From an uncultured Eubacterium sp. (GTDB taxonomy: Bacteria > Bacillota > Clostridia > Lachnospirales > Lachnospiraceae), in the NCBI GenBank assembly GCA_910578975.1, contig CAJTRZ010000001.1:248001-312000 (forward strand): 64,000 bases of DNA, written 5' to 3'. The notes under the pieces were generated by a model. It worked only from the letters and a program-made list of their open reading frames with translations, did not search any database and had not been told where the DNA came from. A program made the position numbers and the translations under genes. This document shows, one piece after another, positions 10,334 to 18,201 of the stretch (position 1 is the stretch's first letter; the number at the start of each line of letters is the position of its first letter).

Positions 10334-12013
10334 TTATTTGAACTTTGCTGAATCAAAATTATAATATTCAACTAATGCATCCTGTAACTGTTTCTTAGCA
10401 GTTTCAATTCTCTTGTTACATGATGTGTTCCAGTCAGACAATCTTGATTTAACATTATCTGCCCAGTTCTTATCTGTAAACCAAGCTCCTGCTACGCTTT
10501 CCTGACCACAGTTTACCCATTCAAACAATGTAGCTTTTGACTCACCATTTTCTGTAACTGTTGAATACCAACATTTATCAATATAATCCCAAGTTTTTCC
10601 TTCTTTGTAGATTTCGAGAACTTTATTCCATCCTTCTTTATCTTTGTAAAGCTTGTGAGCATCAAGGCTGTTCCAGATATCCATCTGCTGATTGTAAAGT
10701 TCACCAGTTACTACAGGAAGTGTATCACCTGCAGCCTTTTTAATCTGACCGTTTTCTGACCATTCCTGATCAAAAATAGCCTGTTTAGCCTGTGTTGTTG
10801 CTGTCCAGAATGAAGCAAATGTATATGTTACATCAAGTTTTGCTTTTTCCTCTTTGCTCATTTCAGGATTCTTGTCATCTAACGCATAATTATGTAAACA
10901 GATAGGATCCATTACTAACTGAATTGTATTCTCAGCATAATCAGTACTTGGATATGGATAGAAATCCCAATCATTTGATTTAATGTATGCATCACTTTCC
11001 TTCGCTGATTCATCAGCACCTGCTGTCAGGAACCATGGATCTTCAAAGTTTACTAATGTTCTGTTATTACAGAAATAGAACCATGAATATGCACTTGATT
11101 CTGCAACGATATCCTTTGTAAGGTTACCAGCACCATCTGCTACATCAATTGAAACCTCAGCCCACTTTGGTAAGTACTGAAGCAATGACTTAACCTGATC
11201 GCTATTTAAATCTACTGTGTCGTTTTCTGAGATTGATTTATTAATGCTGTCACATCCCATACTTACGATATTTAAAGGTGTTCCCTTTGCTCCCCAGAAA
11301 GTCTTTCCATCTGCTTTCTTTACAAATCTTGTAAACTCATCAATATCCCAATCAGGATCTGGAACATTGATATTATGATCTTCTGCCAATGCTTTATTTA
11401 CCCAGATACCATGTGGAATTGTATATGATGGAAGTCCTGCCTGGAATCCGTAATAATTCAACTGATCCATAAGAGATTTATTATATGATTTGTAAATGTC
11501 ATCATCACTATATACTGATAAATCAGCTACTAAACCTTTTTTCAAATCTCTGATAACATCTGTTGAGCCCCAGATATCAGGATATTTACCATATTTTGCC
11601 TTGAAGTTATCCATTTCTTCTTCCCACTTAGGAGTATTATACTGATCTGGGTCACCAACCTTTGACCAAAGATTAATCTTAATGTTTGGATATGCTTCAT
11701 GGAACTTTGTAGCTACGGCATGAACCTGCGCCACATTACTAGCTGTAATATTCTTAGCATCAGCCAGCTTCTTTCCTGCTGAACTATTTGGATTTCCGAT
11801 ATCTTCATAGTATTCTCCATCTCCAGACCAAACCATGATCGATACTTCACCCTTTGTATCTGATGCCAATCCTGTTGTTACTCCAATTTCGTTAGCATTG
11901 TCGCTAACAGCGTTCTTATCGTCCTTACCACATCCTGTTAATACCATAGATGTACCAAGAACAATCGTTAGTGATAAAGCTAATGCTTTACGGCCTAATT
12001 TTTTCATTTTCAT
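10334..12013 (-). CDS. Lipoprotein extracellular solute-binding protein (first gene of importer operon)
   Basis: 559 residues. A lipoprotein signal ends in the lipobox LTGC (Cys near 28), so the mature protein is lipid-anchored outside the membrane. The body resembles large CUT1-associated binding proteins of the LipO/YtcQ type, with EAYPNIKINLWSKVGDP near residue 110 and GYPSYTIPHG-like hinge sequence. It would deliver an oligosaccharide to the permeases downstream. Two in-frame ATGs follow the ribosome site AAGGAGG, at 12013 (spacing 4) and 12007 (spacing 10); either may be used. It is the first gene after a clear promoter, and the next gene starts 95 bases beyond its stop. Having two binding proteins in one operon is uncommon. 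Confidence 0.85.
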   Translation of the reverse strand: MKMKKLGRKALALSLTIVLGTSMVLTGCGKDDKNAVSDNANEIGVTTGLASDTKGEVSIMVWSGDGEYYEDIGNPNSSAGKKLADAKNITASNVAQVHAVATKFHEAYPNIKINLWSKVGDPDQYNTPKWEEEMDNFKAKYGKYPDIWGSTDVIRDLKKGLVADLSVYSDDDIYKSYNKSLMDQLNYYGFQAGLPSYTIPHGIWVNKALAEDHNINVPDPDWDIDEFTRFVKKADGKTFWGAKGTPLNIVSMGCDSINKSISENDTVDLNSDQVKSLLQYLPKWAEVSIDVADGAGNLTKDIVAESSAYSWFYFCNNRTLVNFEDPWFLTAGADESAKESDAYIKSNDWDFYPYPSTDYAENTIQLVMDPICLHNYALDDKNPEMSKEEKAKLDVTYTFASFWTATTQAKQAIFDQEWSENGQIKKAAGDTLPVVTGELYNQQMDIWNSLDAHKLYKDKEGWNKVLEIYKEGKTWDYIDKCWYSTVTENGESKATLFEWVNCGQESVAGAWFTDKNWADNVKSRLSDWNTSCNKRIETAKKQLQDALVEYYNFDSAKFK

Positions 12014-12080
12014 TCATCCTCCTTATTGAAAAAATTTTTTCACCTACATTAGAATTCACATAGTGATATTCTTATAAATA

Positions 12081-12109
12081 ATTTTATCACAACAATATGT
12101 ACAAATCAA
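12081..12109 (-). promoter_or_regulatory. Sigma-A type promoter for the importer operon
   Basis: On the minus strand TTGATT (12109-12104) is separated by 17 bases from TAAAAT (12086-12081), giving a leader of about 60 bases to the first gene. Upstream, near 12119-12140, two direct copies of AACGATTT sit close together and could be a regulator site. The promoter reading is by consensus only. Confidence 0.6.
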
Positions 12110-12272
12110 CAATAAAAAACGATTTCAAAACGATTTTTATTGTACTTTTTTAACAATTAACAATTCTCGTTTACATAAAATAAACATGTTTTTTGACTAT
12201 TTTTTACAAATAGCTTTTCAACACTTTATTCACAATAGCTAGATATAGAATAATTCTTGTATAAATCACATT

Positions 12273-12384
12273 ATATTGCTTGCCGGGCTTTTGCTATTCA
12301 TCTCGAAGCACAGCTTCTCGTTGTTCTTGCGCCCGGAAAATAATATTTTATGCAAGCATAATATTGCTTGCCAGGCTTTTGCTA
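12273..12384. repeat. Direct repeat with nested hairpins in intergenic region 12030-12458
   Basis: A 24-base sequence beginning ATATTGCTTGCC occurs at 12273-12296 and again at 12361-12384 with a single mismatch. Between them lie CCGGGC/GCCCGG arms (about 12283 and 12331), GAAGC/GCTTC, and a GCAAGCA/TGCTTGC hairpin (12352-12371). No coding frame with a ribosome site is seen. The rest of the 430-base gap holds the promoter above and a terminator below. Confidence 0.55.
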
Positions 12385-12388
12385 CAAA

Positions 12389-12418
12389 AAAGAGACTTCC
12401 GTTTCCGAAAATCTCTTT
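12389..12418 (-). terminator. Intrinsic terminator after the CBM-like protein gene
   Basis: Twelve-base-pair stem (12389-12400 with 12407-12418, including G-U pairs) with a six-base loop. On the minus strand it is followed by a run of T residues. It lies 40 bases beyond the stop of the gene at 12459. Confidence 0.7.
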
Positions 12419-12458
12419 CTATGTAACTAATCTATTTTGTAAAAATATATTTTTCTAA

Positions 12459-13232
12459 TTAGTCATTCTCTCTCTTTCTTGCAAACACAACGATTGCTGC
12501 TGCTGCAATAATTGCTGCTGCTCCACAAGCGATTGGTGTAAAATCACCAGTTGCTACTGTTGTTGTAGTTGTACTTGCTGTACCGGTTGCTGCTGTTGTT
12601 GTTCCACCTGCCGGCTGTGCTCCATCTTCTGTAAGAGAGTAACCACTACATGTGATTGTTGTAAATGTCTTATCATGAGGGCCTGAATCTCCATCAGCAT
12701 CTTTCTTTGCAGCGATTGCTTTTGCACCACCTGCATAAGCATAGTGCTTATTTCCATCAGTAGCTTCTCTGTCACCATATTCTCCACCGAATCCAAATGT
12801 AATCTGGTCAGCGTTTGCTTCTGCTGTGAAAACTTCATCTACAGTAGTTTCAGTTCCTTTTGTTAACCAAACCCATTTACCAAAAGCAAAATCTTCTTTT
12901 GTAGAAATTTTAATGAATACCCACTTGTTGCAGTCACTAGATTTTAATTTACATGTAATGTGGTATTTTTTACCTTTCACTACATCAATCTTGCGGTACA
13001 TCTGAGCTCCCCAGATACCACCCCAGCCAATCTGCTTCAAATCTGCCTGCCAGCCTGATTCTGTAATGTTTGTTACTTTTCCATCAGCTGCTTCATACCA
13101 TGTATGTCCCTTCTTGCCGTCAAATCCTAAATAATCTGTCCAGCCTGCTGTAGCTGCGAATACATTAATGCACATACCTGCTGTCAGTGCAAGGGCTGCA
13201 ACTACTGCTGAAATCTTCTTCAAAGTTTTCAT
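12459..13232 (-). CDS. Secreted CBM-like protein with C-terminal membrane anchor
   Basis: 257 residues. The signal peptide is cleaved after about VFA (residue 26). The middle (about 30-200) is rich in Trp, Tyr and Gly and reads as a carbohydrate-binding beta-sandwich of the CBM4/9-like kind (GWGGIWGAQMYRKIDVVKGK, YHITCKLKSSD). A Thr/Ala/Gly linker (about 203-228) leads to TGD, a hydrophobic stretch and the basic tail FARKREND. That tail resembles a sortase-type cell-wall signal in layout but lacks LPXTG. No enzyme domain is present. It is probably a surface glycan-binding protein. It stands alone: its own terminator is downstream and plsC is divergent. Ligand unknown. Confidence 0.7.
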   Translation of the reverse strand: MKTLKKISAVVAALALTAGMCINVFAATAGWTDYLGFDGKKGHTWYEAADGKVTNITESGWQADLKQIGWGGIWGAQMYRKIDVVKGKKYHITCKLKSSDCNKWVFIKISTKEDFAFGKWVWLTKGTETTVDEVFTAEANADQITFGFGGEYGDREATDGNKHYAYAGGAKAIAAKKDADGDSGPHDKTFTTITCSGYSLTEDGAQPAGGTTTAATGTASTTTTTVATGDFTPIACGAAAIIAAAAIVVFARKREND

Positions 13233-13515
13233 TTTATAATCCTCCTCTAATATAAAACTGCGAACTCTCGCTATTTAAAGTTACTATAACACGAACCACT
13301 CATTAATTCAATAAATAAAAATATTTTTATCTACACTTAGGACACTTTTTACAATTTTGCTTTTTAATTACTGTATATTTTCACTAAATATCTATGGTAT
13401 TAATTTGATTTCACGGAATATTGTGGTAACATATTAAAAATAAGTAAAATGGCACATAACATCCTATTGCCAAACTAAAATATACATATATTAAAACAAT
13501 TCTTTGGAGGTTTAT

Positions 13516-14232
13516 ATGATAAGACTAATTCTTCTGGCAGTTTTTCTTATAATTTATTTTCTTATTTCCCTGCCAATACAAATAGCAGAATTTATTATTG
13601 AAAAATTTAATATGGATTTTAGAAACAAAACCAGCCTTGCATTTGTAAAATTCGGACTAAATTGTGTACGATTCATTTCTGGTATTAAACTGGAGGTGAA
13701 CGGATATGAAAACATTCCAAATAACGAGGCTGTATTATTTATAGGAAACCACACTAGTTTCTATGACATTATTGTAACTTATCCTTTAATGAACCGCCCT
13801 ACAGGATTTGTTGCTAAAAAAGAAATTAAAAAGATACCATTTCTAAGCTGGTGGATGTATTTTGTTAATTGTATTTTTTTGGACAGAAAAGACCCACGTA
13901 AAGGATTGCAATCAGTACTTGATGCTGCAGACATGATTAAAAACGGAATATCTGTTTTCCTTTTTCCAGAGGGTACCCGCTCAAAAAACTGTAAACTAGG
14001 CGAATTTAAAGATGGTGGATTCAAAATTGCCACAAAATCAAAATGCCCGATTATACCAGTTGGTATTCAAGGCACTTACAATGTTTTTGAAAGACAATTT
14101 CCGCGCATTAAATCTGCCAAAGTTATTGTAAACTTCGGAAAACCAATTTATACGGAAGCAATGGAGCGCTCAGAAACAAAGCTGCTTCCAGAAACCGTTA
14201 AGGCAATTGTCAAAGAATTATCTAATCAATAA
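13516..14232 (+). CDS. plsC: 1-acyl-sn-glycerol-3-phosphate acyltransferase
   Basis: 238 residues, normal for PlsC. It transfers a second acyl chain to lysophosphatidate at the membrane, giving phosphatidate for phospholipid synthesis. The catalytic NHTSFYD (HX4D) lies near residue 78, and the glycerophosphate-binding FPEGTRS near residue 150. An N-terminal hydrophobic segment anchors it. The ATG at 13516 is chosen because TTTGGAGG lies five bases upstream; an upstream TTG at 13504 overlaps that ribosome site and is unlikely. A small membrane protein gene follows in the same direction. Confidence 0.93.
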   Translation: MIRLILLAVFLIIYFLISLPIQIAEFIIEKFNMDFRNKTSLAFVKFGLNCVRFISGIKLEVNGYENIPNNEAVLFIGNHTSFYDIIVTYPLMNRPTGFVAKKEIKKIPFLSWWMYFVNCIFLDRKDPRKGLQSVLDAADMIKNGISVFLFPEGTRSKNCKLGEFKDGGFKIATKSKCPIIPVGIQGTYNVFERQFPRIKSAKVIVNFGKPIYTEAMERSETKLLPETVKAIVKELSNQ

Positions 14233-14315
14233 AAAATGTTTGCACATGTTTTTATTGTAAATTCATTTATTAAATGTTAAAATATCACAAGATTAGTGAA
14301 ATATGGAGGTACAAA

Positions 14316-14777
14316 ATGATTATCAACACACCATTAATAGCTTTTGGATGGTTTTCTATTACCCTTATAGTGATTGCCGCTGTACTTTTGATAGCTGTTG
14401 TCGTTCTCTATATCGTGGGTAAAAAAGCAGAAAAAAAACAGGCAGAGCAAGAGCAGGTTATGCAGGAAAATTCTCAGTTAATCAGCCTATATGTTTTAGA
14501 TAAGAAAAAGTTACGCCTAAAAGAAGCAGGGCTTCCAAGCATCGTAATGGAACAGGCTCCAAAATATGCAAGACGTGCAAAACTTCCTATTGTAAAAGTC
14601 AAAGCTGGTCCAAGGGTCATGAATCTAATTGCTGACGCCAAAGTATATGAAACAATTCTTCCAAAACAGGAAGTTAAGGCTAAAGTAAGTGGAATTTACA
14701 TCACTTCATTTAAGAGAATCCGCGGTCCGGTATACGAACCAAAGAAAAAGAAAAAACTTTTCGGAAGAAACAAATAA
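14316..14777 (+). CDS. Small single-pass membrane protein of unknown function
   Basis: 153 residues from the ATG at 14316, which has TGGAGG six bases upstream; an ATG at 14274 lacks one. One hydrophobic helix (about 8-33) is followed by a charged, Gln/Glu-rich helical segment (about 35-60, coiled-coil like). A basic beta-rich domain with a repeated KVKAG/KAKVSGIY style then ends in a strongly basic tail. I do not recognise the family. It probably faces the cytoplasm with its basic domain. It follows plsC by 83 bases and may share its transcript. Confidence 0.7.
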   Translation: MIINTPLIAFGWFSITLIVIAAVLLIAVVVLYIVGKKAEKKQAEQEQVMQENSQLISLYVLDKKKLRLKEAGLPSIVMEQAPKYARRAKLPIVKVKAGPRVMNLIADAKVYETILPKQEVKAKVSGIYITSFKRIRGPVYEPKKKKKLFGRNK

Positions 14778-14828
14778 TAAAAGAACTACTTATATTTCTT
14801 ACATCAGAGATATTAAGTAGTTCTTTTA
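14778..14828. terminator. Bidirectional terminator
   Basis: Perfect 15-bp inverted repeat (14778-14792 with 14814-14828) with A and T runs on both sides, between convergent genes ending at 14777 (+) and 14870 (-). It can serve both. Confidence 0.85.
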
Positions 14829-14869
14829 TTTATATTTCTCTATTAAAAGTACATCATTCTGTTAAAACA

Positions 14870-15295
14870 TTACTGATGATGAATTGCATTAATTTCTAAC
14901 TCGTTGTCAGATATTTTATTCCCATCAATATGTATCTGATATTTCACTTTCAAATCTACATTCCCATCTTCCTGCGCATCTACAATAACTTCTTCTGTCA
15001 TAATCTCTACCAGCATATCTCCCATAGGTGTACTATATACAGATTGTTTCATTGCATTTTCCTGTAGCAATAGCCTTCCTTCAACTGCCCCTTTTCTGAT
15101 AATCTCTACCATATCATTATTAAACTTTATAATATTGCTGGTTTGTTCTTTGCTGTCTTCTTCAAAGTTATCATATAAGATATAATGCTTATTTTTTCTT
15201 AAATAATGTTTTCCGGCAGCAATCATTTCAATATTATCCGCTGTTCCTTCTACTTTCTGTAATCCGGATATTTTAATTACAGCATTTTCATTCAT
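14870..15295 (-). CDS. DUF1934 family (YwiB-like) protein
   Basis: 141 residues, cytoplasmic, matching the DUF1934/YwiB family, whose fold is a calycin-like beta barrel. The hallmark sequence is near residues 85-115: SVYSTPMGDMLVEIMTEEV followed by DLKVKYQIHIDG. The biochemical function of the family is not established. It starts one base after the murI stop (TAAGATG), so the two are surely cotranscribed. Confidence 0.85.
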   Translation of the reverse strand: MNENAVIKISGLQKVEGTADNIEMIAAGKHYLRKNKHYILYDNFEEDSKEQTSNIIKFNNDMVEIIRKGAVEGRLLLQENAMKQSVYSTPMGDMLVEIMTEEVIVDAQEDGNVDLKVKYQIHIDGNKISDNELEINAIHHQ

Positions 15296-15296
15296 C

Positions 15297-16112
15297 TTAA
15301 AACTCCTCTATATTTATTCGGTTTGTTTCATCAATTTCAAATGGCATAATCGAATTCGCAAAACTCTTAAATTTGTCCGCAGCATCACTCACATAAAATT
15401 CGTAAATCGGTTTTGTTCCACTGTCAGCACTAAGTCTTTTCTGCTCTAACAATTTACCTAAACTAATTGCCGTTTCATAAGCAGGATTTACCAGATTCAC
15501 ACTCTCTCCCATCACTTTTCCAATAGTACTTCTCAACAGTGGATAATGCGTACAGCCTAAAATCAGACTGTCAATATTCTGCTCTTTTAATTCGTCCAGA
15601 TATCTTCTGGCAATCTCTTCTGTCACAGAATCATGTAACATTCCCTCTTCTACCAACGGGCAGAATAATGGACATGCCTTACCTATAACAGTAATTTCTG
15701 AATCTTTTCCATGTATATATTCTGTATAAAGTTCACTCTTTATCGTTCCTTCTGTTCCTATTATGCCAATACGTTTATTCTTTGTATTCTCTATTGCACT
15801 TTTAGCACCGGGTTTCACCACTCCTATAACCGGAATATCCAATTCTTCCTCAATAGCATCTAACGCAAAAGCACTGGCTGTATTACATGCCACAACAATC
15901 GCTTTTACTTTCTTAGTCTGCAAGAATCTCACTATCTGGCGAGAATATCTGATAATCGTATCCTTTGATTTACTTCCATACGGTACTCTGGCTGTATCAC
16001 CAAAATATACGATACTTTCTCTTGGCAGCTGTCTTGTTATTTCTCTTGCTACCGTCAGACCGCCAACACCGGAATCAAACACTCCTATCGGCGCATTGTT
16101 TCTTTTCTCCAT
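15297..16112 (-). CDS. murI: Glutamate racemase
   Basis: 271 residues. It interconverts L- and D-glutamate for peptidoglycan. The N-terminus has the family signature IGVFDSGVGGLTV. The two catalytic cysteines are visible in VACNTASAFAL (about residue 76) and LGCTHYPLL (about 190). The ATG at 16112 is preferred, with AGAAGG nine bases upstream; an in-frame GTG at 16121 overlaps that ribosome site. spoIIR is divergent, and the DUF1934 gene follows directly. Confidence 0.97.
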   Translation of the reverse strand: MEKRNNAPIGVFDSGVGGLTVAREITRQLPRESIVYFGDTARVPYGSKSKDTIIRYSRQIVRFLQTKKVKAIVVACNTASAFALDAIEEELDIPVIGVVKPGAKSAIENTKNKRIGIIGTEGTIKSELYTEYIHGKDSEITVIGKACPLFCPLVEEGMLHDSVTEEIARRYLDELKEQNIDSLILGCTHYPLLRSTIGKVMGESVNLVNPAYETAISLGKLLEQKRLSADSGTKPIYEFYVSDAADKFKSFANSIMPFEIDETNRINIEEF

Positions 16113-16285
16113 ATACTTCACCCTTCTTTTTGTTTTTCTATTTTACCTTTATTCCCATAAATATTCAATAGCATTGATTAAAATGTTTTTCTGCGGGTAA
16201 TAATCTAAATACATCAGTAAGTCATTCACATAAAACAATCATATATTTATATGCATTTGTTTTTTGTGATATAAGGAGGTTTAAA

Positions 16286-16897
16286 ATGAAAACAAAAAAA
16301 TATTTACCATACATAGTTTTATTTTTTGGAATTATCAGTTTTATTGCATTTTATAAAATGGAGAATGCAGGTGCAACGAGCGTGCTTGCAAAAAACACAA
16401 TCCGCTTCCACGTGCGTGCCAACAGCGATACTATAGTAGACCAGAATCTTAAAATGAAGGTAAAAGATGCTGTAGTAAATTACATTTATAAACAGACAGG
16501 TGACTTCGCATCTGCAAAAGAGACAAGTCTTTATATTACACAGAATAATGAAAAGATTAAAAATATCGCACAGAAAGTCATTGATGAAAATGGTTTCGAT
16601 TATACCGTCACAAGTTATTTTGGAACAGATTCTTTTCCTAACAAAACATACGGTGATATCTTGTATCCAAAGGGGGAATATACATCCTATACACTTTACA
16701 TTGGTAAAGGTGAAGGTCATAACTGGTGGTGTGTCCTCTATCCTCCATTATGTTTTGTGGACACAAGCACCGGCGTAGTTCCTGACTCTTCCAAAGAACG
16801 TTTAAAAGAATCTCTGACCGATACACAGTATCGCACGATTGTCAGGTATAAATTCAAATATTTGACATTCCTAAACGAACTAATTGCTGCTGAATAA
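16286..16897 (+). CDS. spoIIR: Stage II sporulation protein R
   Basis: 203 residues. SpoIIR is made in the forespore, exported, and triggers SpoIIGA to process pro-sigma-E in the mother cell. An N-terminal hydrophobic segment (about 6-24) is followed by the family core IRFHVRANSDT...DQNLKMKVKDAV (about 40-65) and the C-terminal GHNWWCVLYPPLCFVD (about 146-161). A strong AAGGAGG precedes the ATG. It is good evidence that the host makes spores. A hairpin with a T run lies about 100 bases downstream. Confidence 0.93.
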   Translation: MKTKKYLPYIVLFFGIISFIAFYKMENAGATSVLAKNTIRFHVRANSDTIVDQNLKMKVKDAVVNYIYKQTGDFASAKETSLYITQNNEKIKNIAQKVIDENGFDYTVTSYFGTDSFPNKTYGDILYPKGEYTSYTLYIGKGEGHNWWCVLYPPLCFVDTSTGVVPDSSKERLKESLTDTQYRTIVRYKFKYLTFLNELIAAE

Positions 16898-16906
16898 TTT
16901 TTGGTT

Positions 16907-16969
16907 TATCGCACGCAAAAGAAAAGCAAGCGACTGCGTAAGCAGGCATTTGCTTTTCTTGGTGCGATA
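16907..16969. repeat. Long nested hairpin downstream of spoIIR
   Basis: Outer arms TATCGCAC/GTGCGATA (16907-16914, 16962-16969) enclose an 11-bp stem AAGAAAAGCAA/TTGCTTTTCTT (about 16919-16929, 16950-16960). At the tip is CTGC-GTAA-GCAG, a GNRA-type tetraloop. It is non-coding and first in a 370-base gap filled with such structures. Confidence 0.6.
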
Positions 16970-16997
16970 CCGACAAAATCATAAGTGCGTAGCACGA

Positions 16998-17022
16998 CAG
17001 ACGTGTTAACGTCTGGATTTTT
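16998..17022 (+). terminator. Candidate terminator of spoIIR
   Basis: CAGACG-TGTTAA-CGTCTG stem followed by GATTTTT on the plus strand, about 100 bases after the spoIIR stop. Confidence 0.55.
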
Positions 17023-17046
17023 GAGGTGTCGAGGTGGTTCGAGTAT

Positions 17047-17183
17047 AAAAGAAAACATAGAATGAATATCAAGTTAAGATTTGATTCTCAAAATCAAATC
17101 TTAAGACTTACCTGAGAAAAAATCATCAAGATTTTTTCGAAGATGAAGTCGGTACTTGAGATATTAATTCTATGTTTTCTTTT
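17047..17183. ncRNA. Candidate structured RNA or palindromic element with three-way junction
   Basis: A perfect 17-bp outer helix (17047-17063 with 17167-17183) encloses ATATC-AAGT/ACTT-GA-GATAT (17066-17074, 17154-17164). Inside are two arms: a 12-bp hairpin with a 5-base loop (17075-17086 with 17092-17103), and GACTT/AAGTC (17105-17109, 17146-17150) carrying a 9-bp hairpin with loop ATCAA (17116-17138). No reading frame is supported. It lies between convergent spoIIR and ispE, so a bidirectional terminator or mobile palindrome is also possible. Confidence 0.5.
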
Positions 17184-17266
17184 TAATAAATGTTCAAGTA
17201 ATGAGGTGAATGTATTTCCTCTGTATTCTATTTCAGCGGGAAAGCCACTCCTCGATAAACCGGAAT

Positions 17267-18127
17267 TTATATAAATTTCGTCAGATATAGCTGCTCTGTC
17301 AATTTTTTTGCTTTCAACAGTTCTACCGTTCGTTCTGCTTTTTCTATATCATCATAAAGTCCAAACACTGTCGGACCACTTCCACTCATAATGGAATTTA
17401 ATGCACCACCACCTAACATTACCGTTTTAATTTCCTGAATAATAGGATACTCCGGTACAGTTATATCCTCCATAACATTATATAAACTTTCTGCCAGCTT
17501 ATATAAATCCTGTGCCTTAATAGCAGACACCATCGCTTCAATATCCGGTCTTTTCTCAATTTTATCTGGCTTGATGTTTCCGTATACAAAAGCGGTCGAC
17601 ACAGATACCGGGGGCTTTGCTATTATCACATGACATTTTGGCGGTGTAGGAAGTGGTGTGAGAATTTCTCCAATTCCTCTGGCAATTGCCGTTCCTCCAA
17701 GAATACAGTAAGGAACATCTGCCCCCAGACGAACGCCTCTTTCCATTAATTCCTCTTTACTCAAACCCAAACCAAACATCTGATTAACACCTGTTAGTGT
17801 AGCAGCACAGTCGGAACTCCCGCCCGCCATTCCACCAGCGATTGGAATTCTTTTTTTGATTGTTATTTCCAGACCCTGAGCAATTGCGAACTCATCCATT
17901 AACATCTTAGCAGCCATATATGCCAGATTATCTTTTCCGTTGGATAGTACTGCGGTATCCGTCCTTACAATAATCTCTGTCCCTTCTATCCGGGTAAGTA
18001 TCACATCATCATAAACATCAACCATCTGCATCACCATATCCAGATCATGATATCCGTCAGAACGTTTTCTAATAACATCTAATCCAAGATTTATTTTTCC
18101 ATATGCTTTTAACTCTAATTTATCCAT
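17267..18127 (-). CDS. ispE: 4-diphosphocytidyl-2-C-methyl-D-erythritol kinase
   Basis: 286 residues, typical for IspE, the GHMP kinase that phosphorylates CDP-methylerythritol in the non-mevalonate isoprenoid pathway. KAYGKINLGLDV at the N-terminus and the glycine-rich ATP loop PIAGGMAGGSSDCAA (about 93-107) are present, as is the C-terminal MSGSGPTVFGL (about 248-258). It follows sipL by 74 bases on the same strand and is probably cotranscribed with it. Confidence 0.96.
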   Translation of the reverse strand: MDKLELKAYGKINLGLDVIRKRSDGYHDLDMVMQMVDVYDDVILTRIEGTEIIVRTDTAVLSNGKDNLAYMAAKMLMDEFAIAQGLEITIKKRIPIAGGMAGGSSDCAATLTGVNQMFGLGLSKEELMERGVRLGADVPYCILGGTAIARGIGEILTPLPTPPKCHVIIAKPPVSVSTAFVYGNIKPDKIEKRPDIEAMVSAIKAQDLYKLAESLYNVMEDITVPEYPIIQEIKTVMLGGGALNSIMSGSGPTVFGLYDDIEKAERTVELLKAKKLTEQLYLTKFI

Positions 18128-18201
18128 TATGTTCTCTTTACTTCCTTATATACTTTCTACAGCACAAACCTGCCTTTTCTAAAGTATACTTTTTTTATGA
18201 C

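Noticed and set aside
12554..12838. Gln-rich 94-residue minus-strand frame
   Set aside because: Alternative frame inside the CBM-like gene; the Gln run arises from its Thr/Ala-rich linker codons.
15763..16200. 145-residue plus-strand frame with hydrophobic runs
   Set aside because: Antisense to murI, which has both catalytic cysteines; the hydrophobicity is a mirror effect.
17047..17183. Insertion sequence remnant
   Set aside because: Terminal inverted repeats are present, but there is no transposase fragment and no clear target-site duplication; kept only as a structured element.
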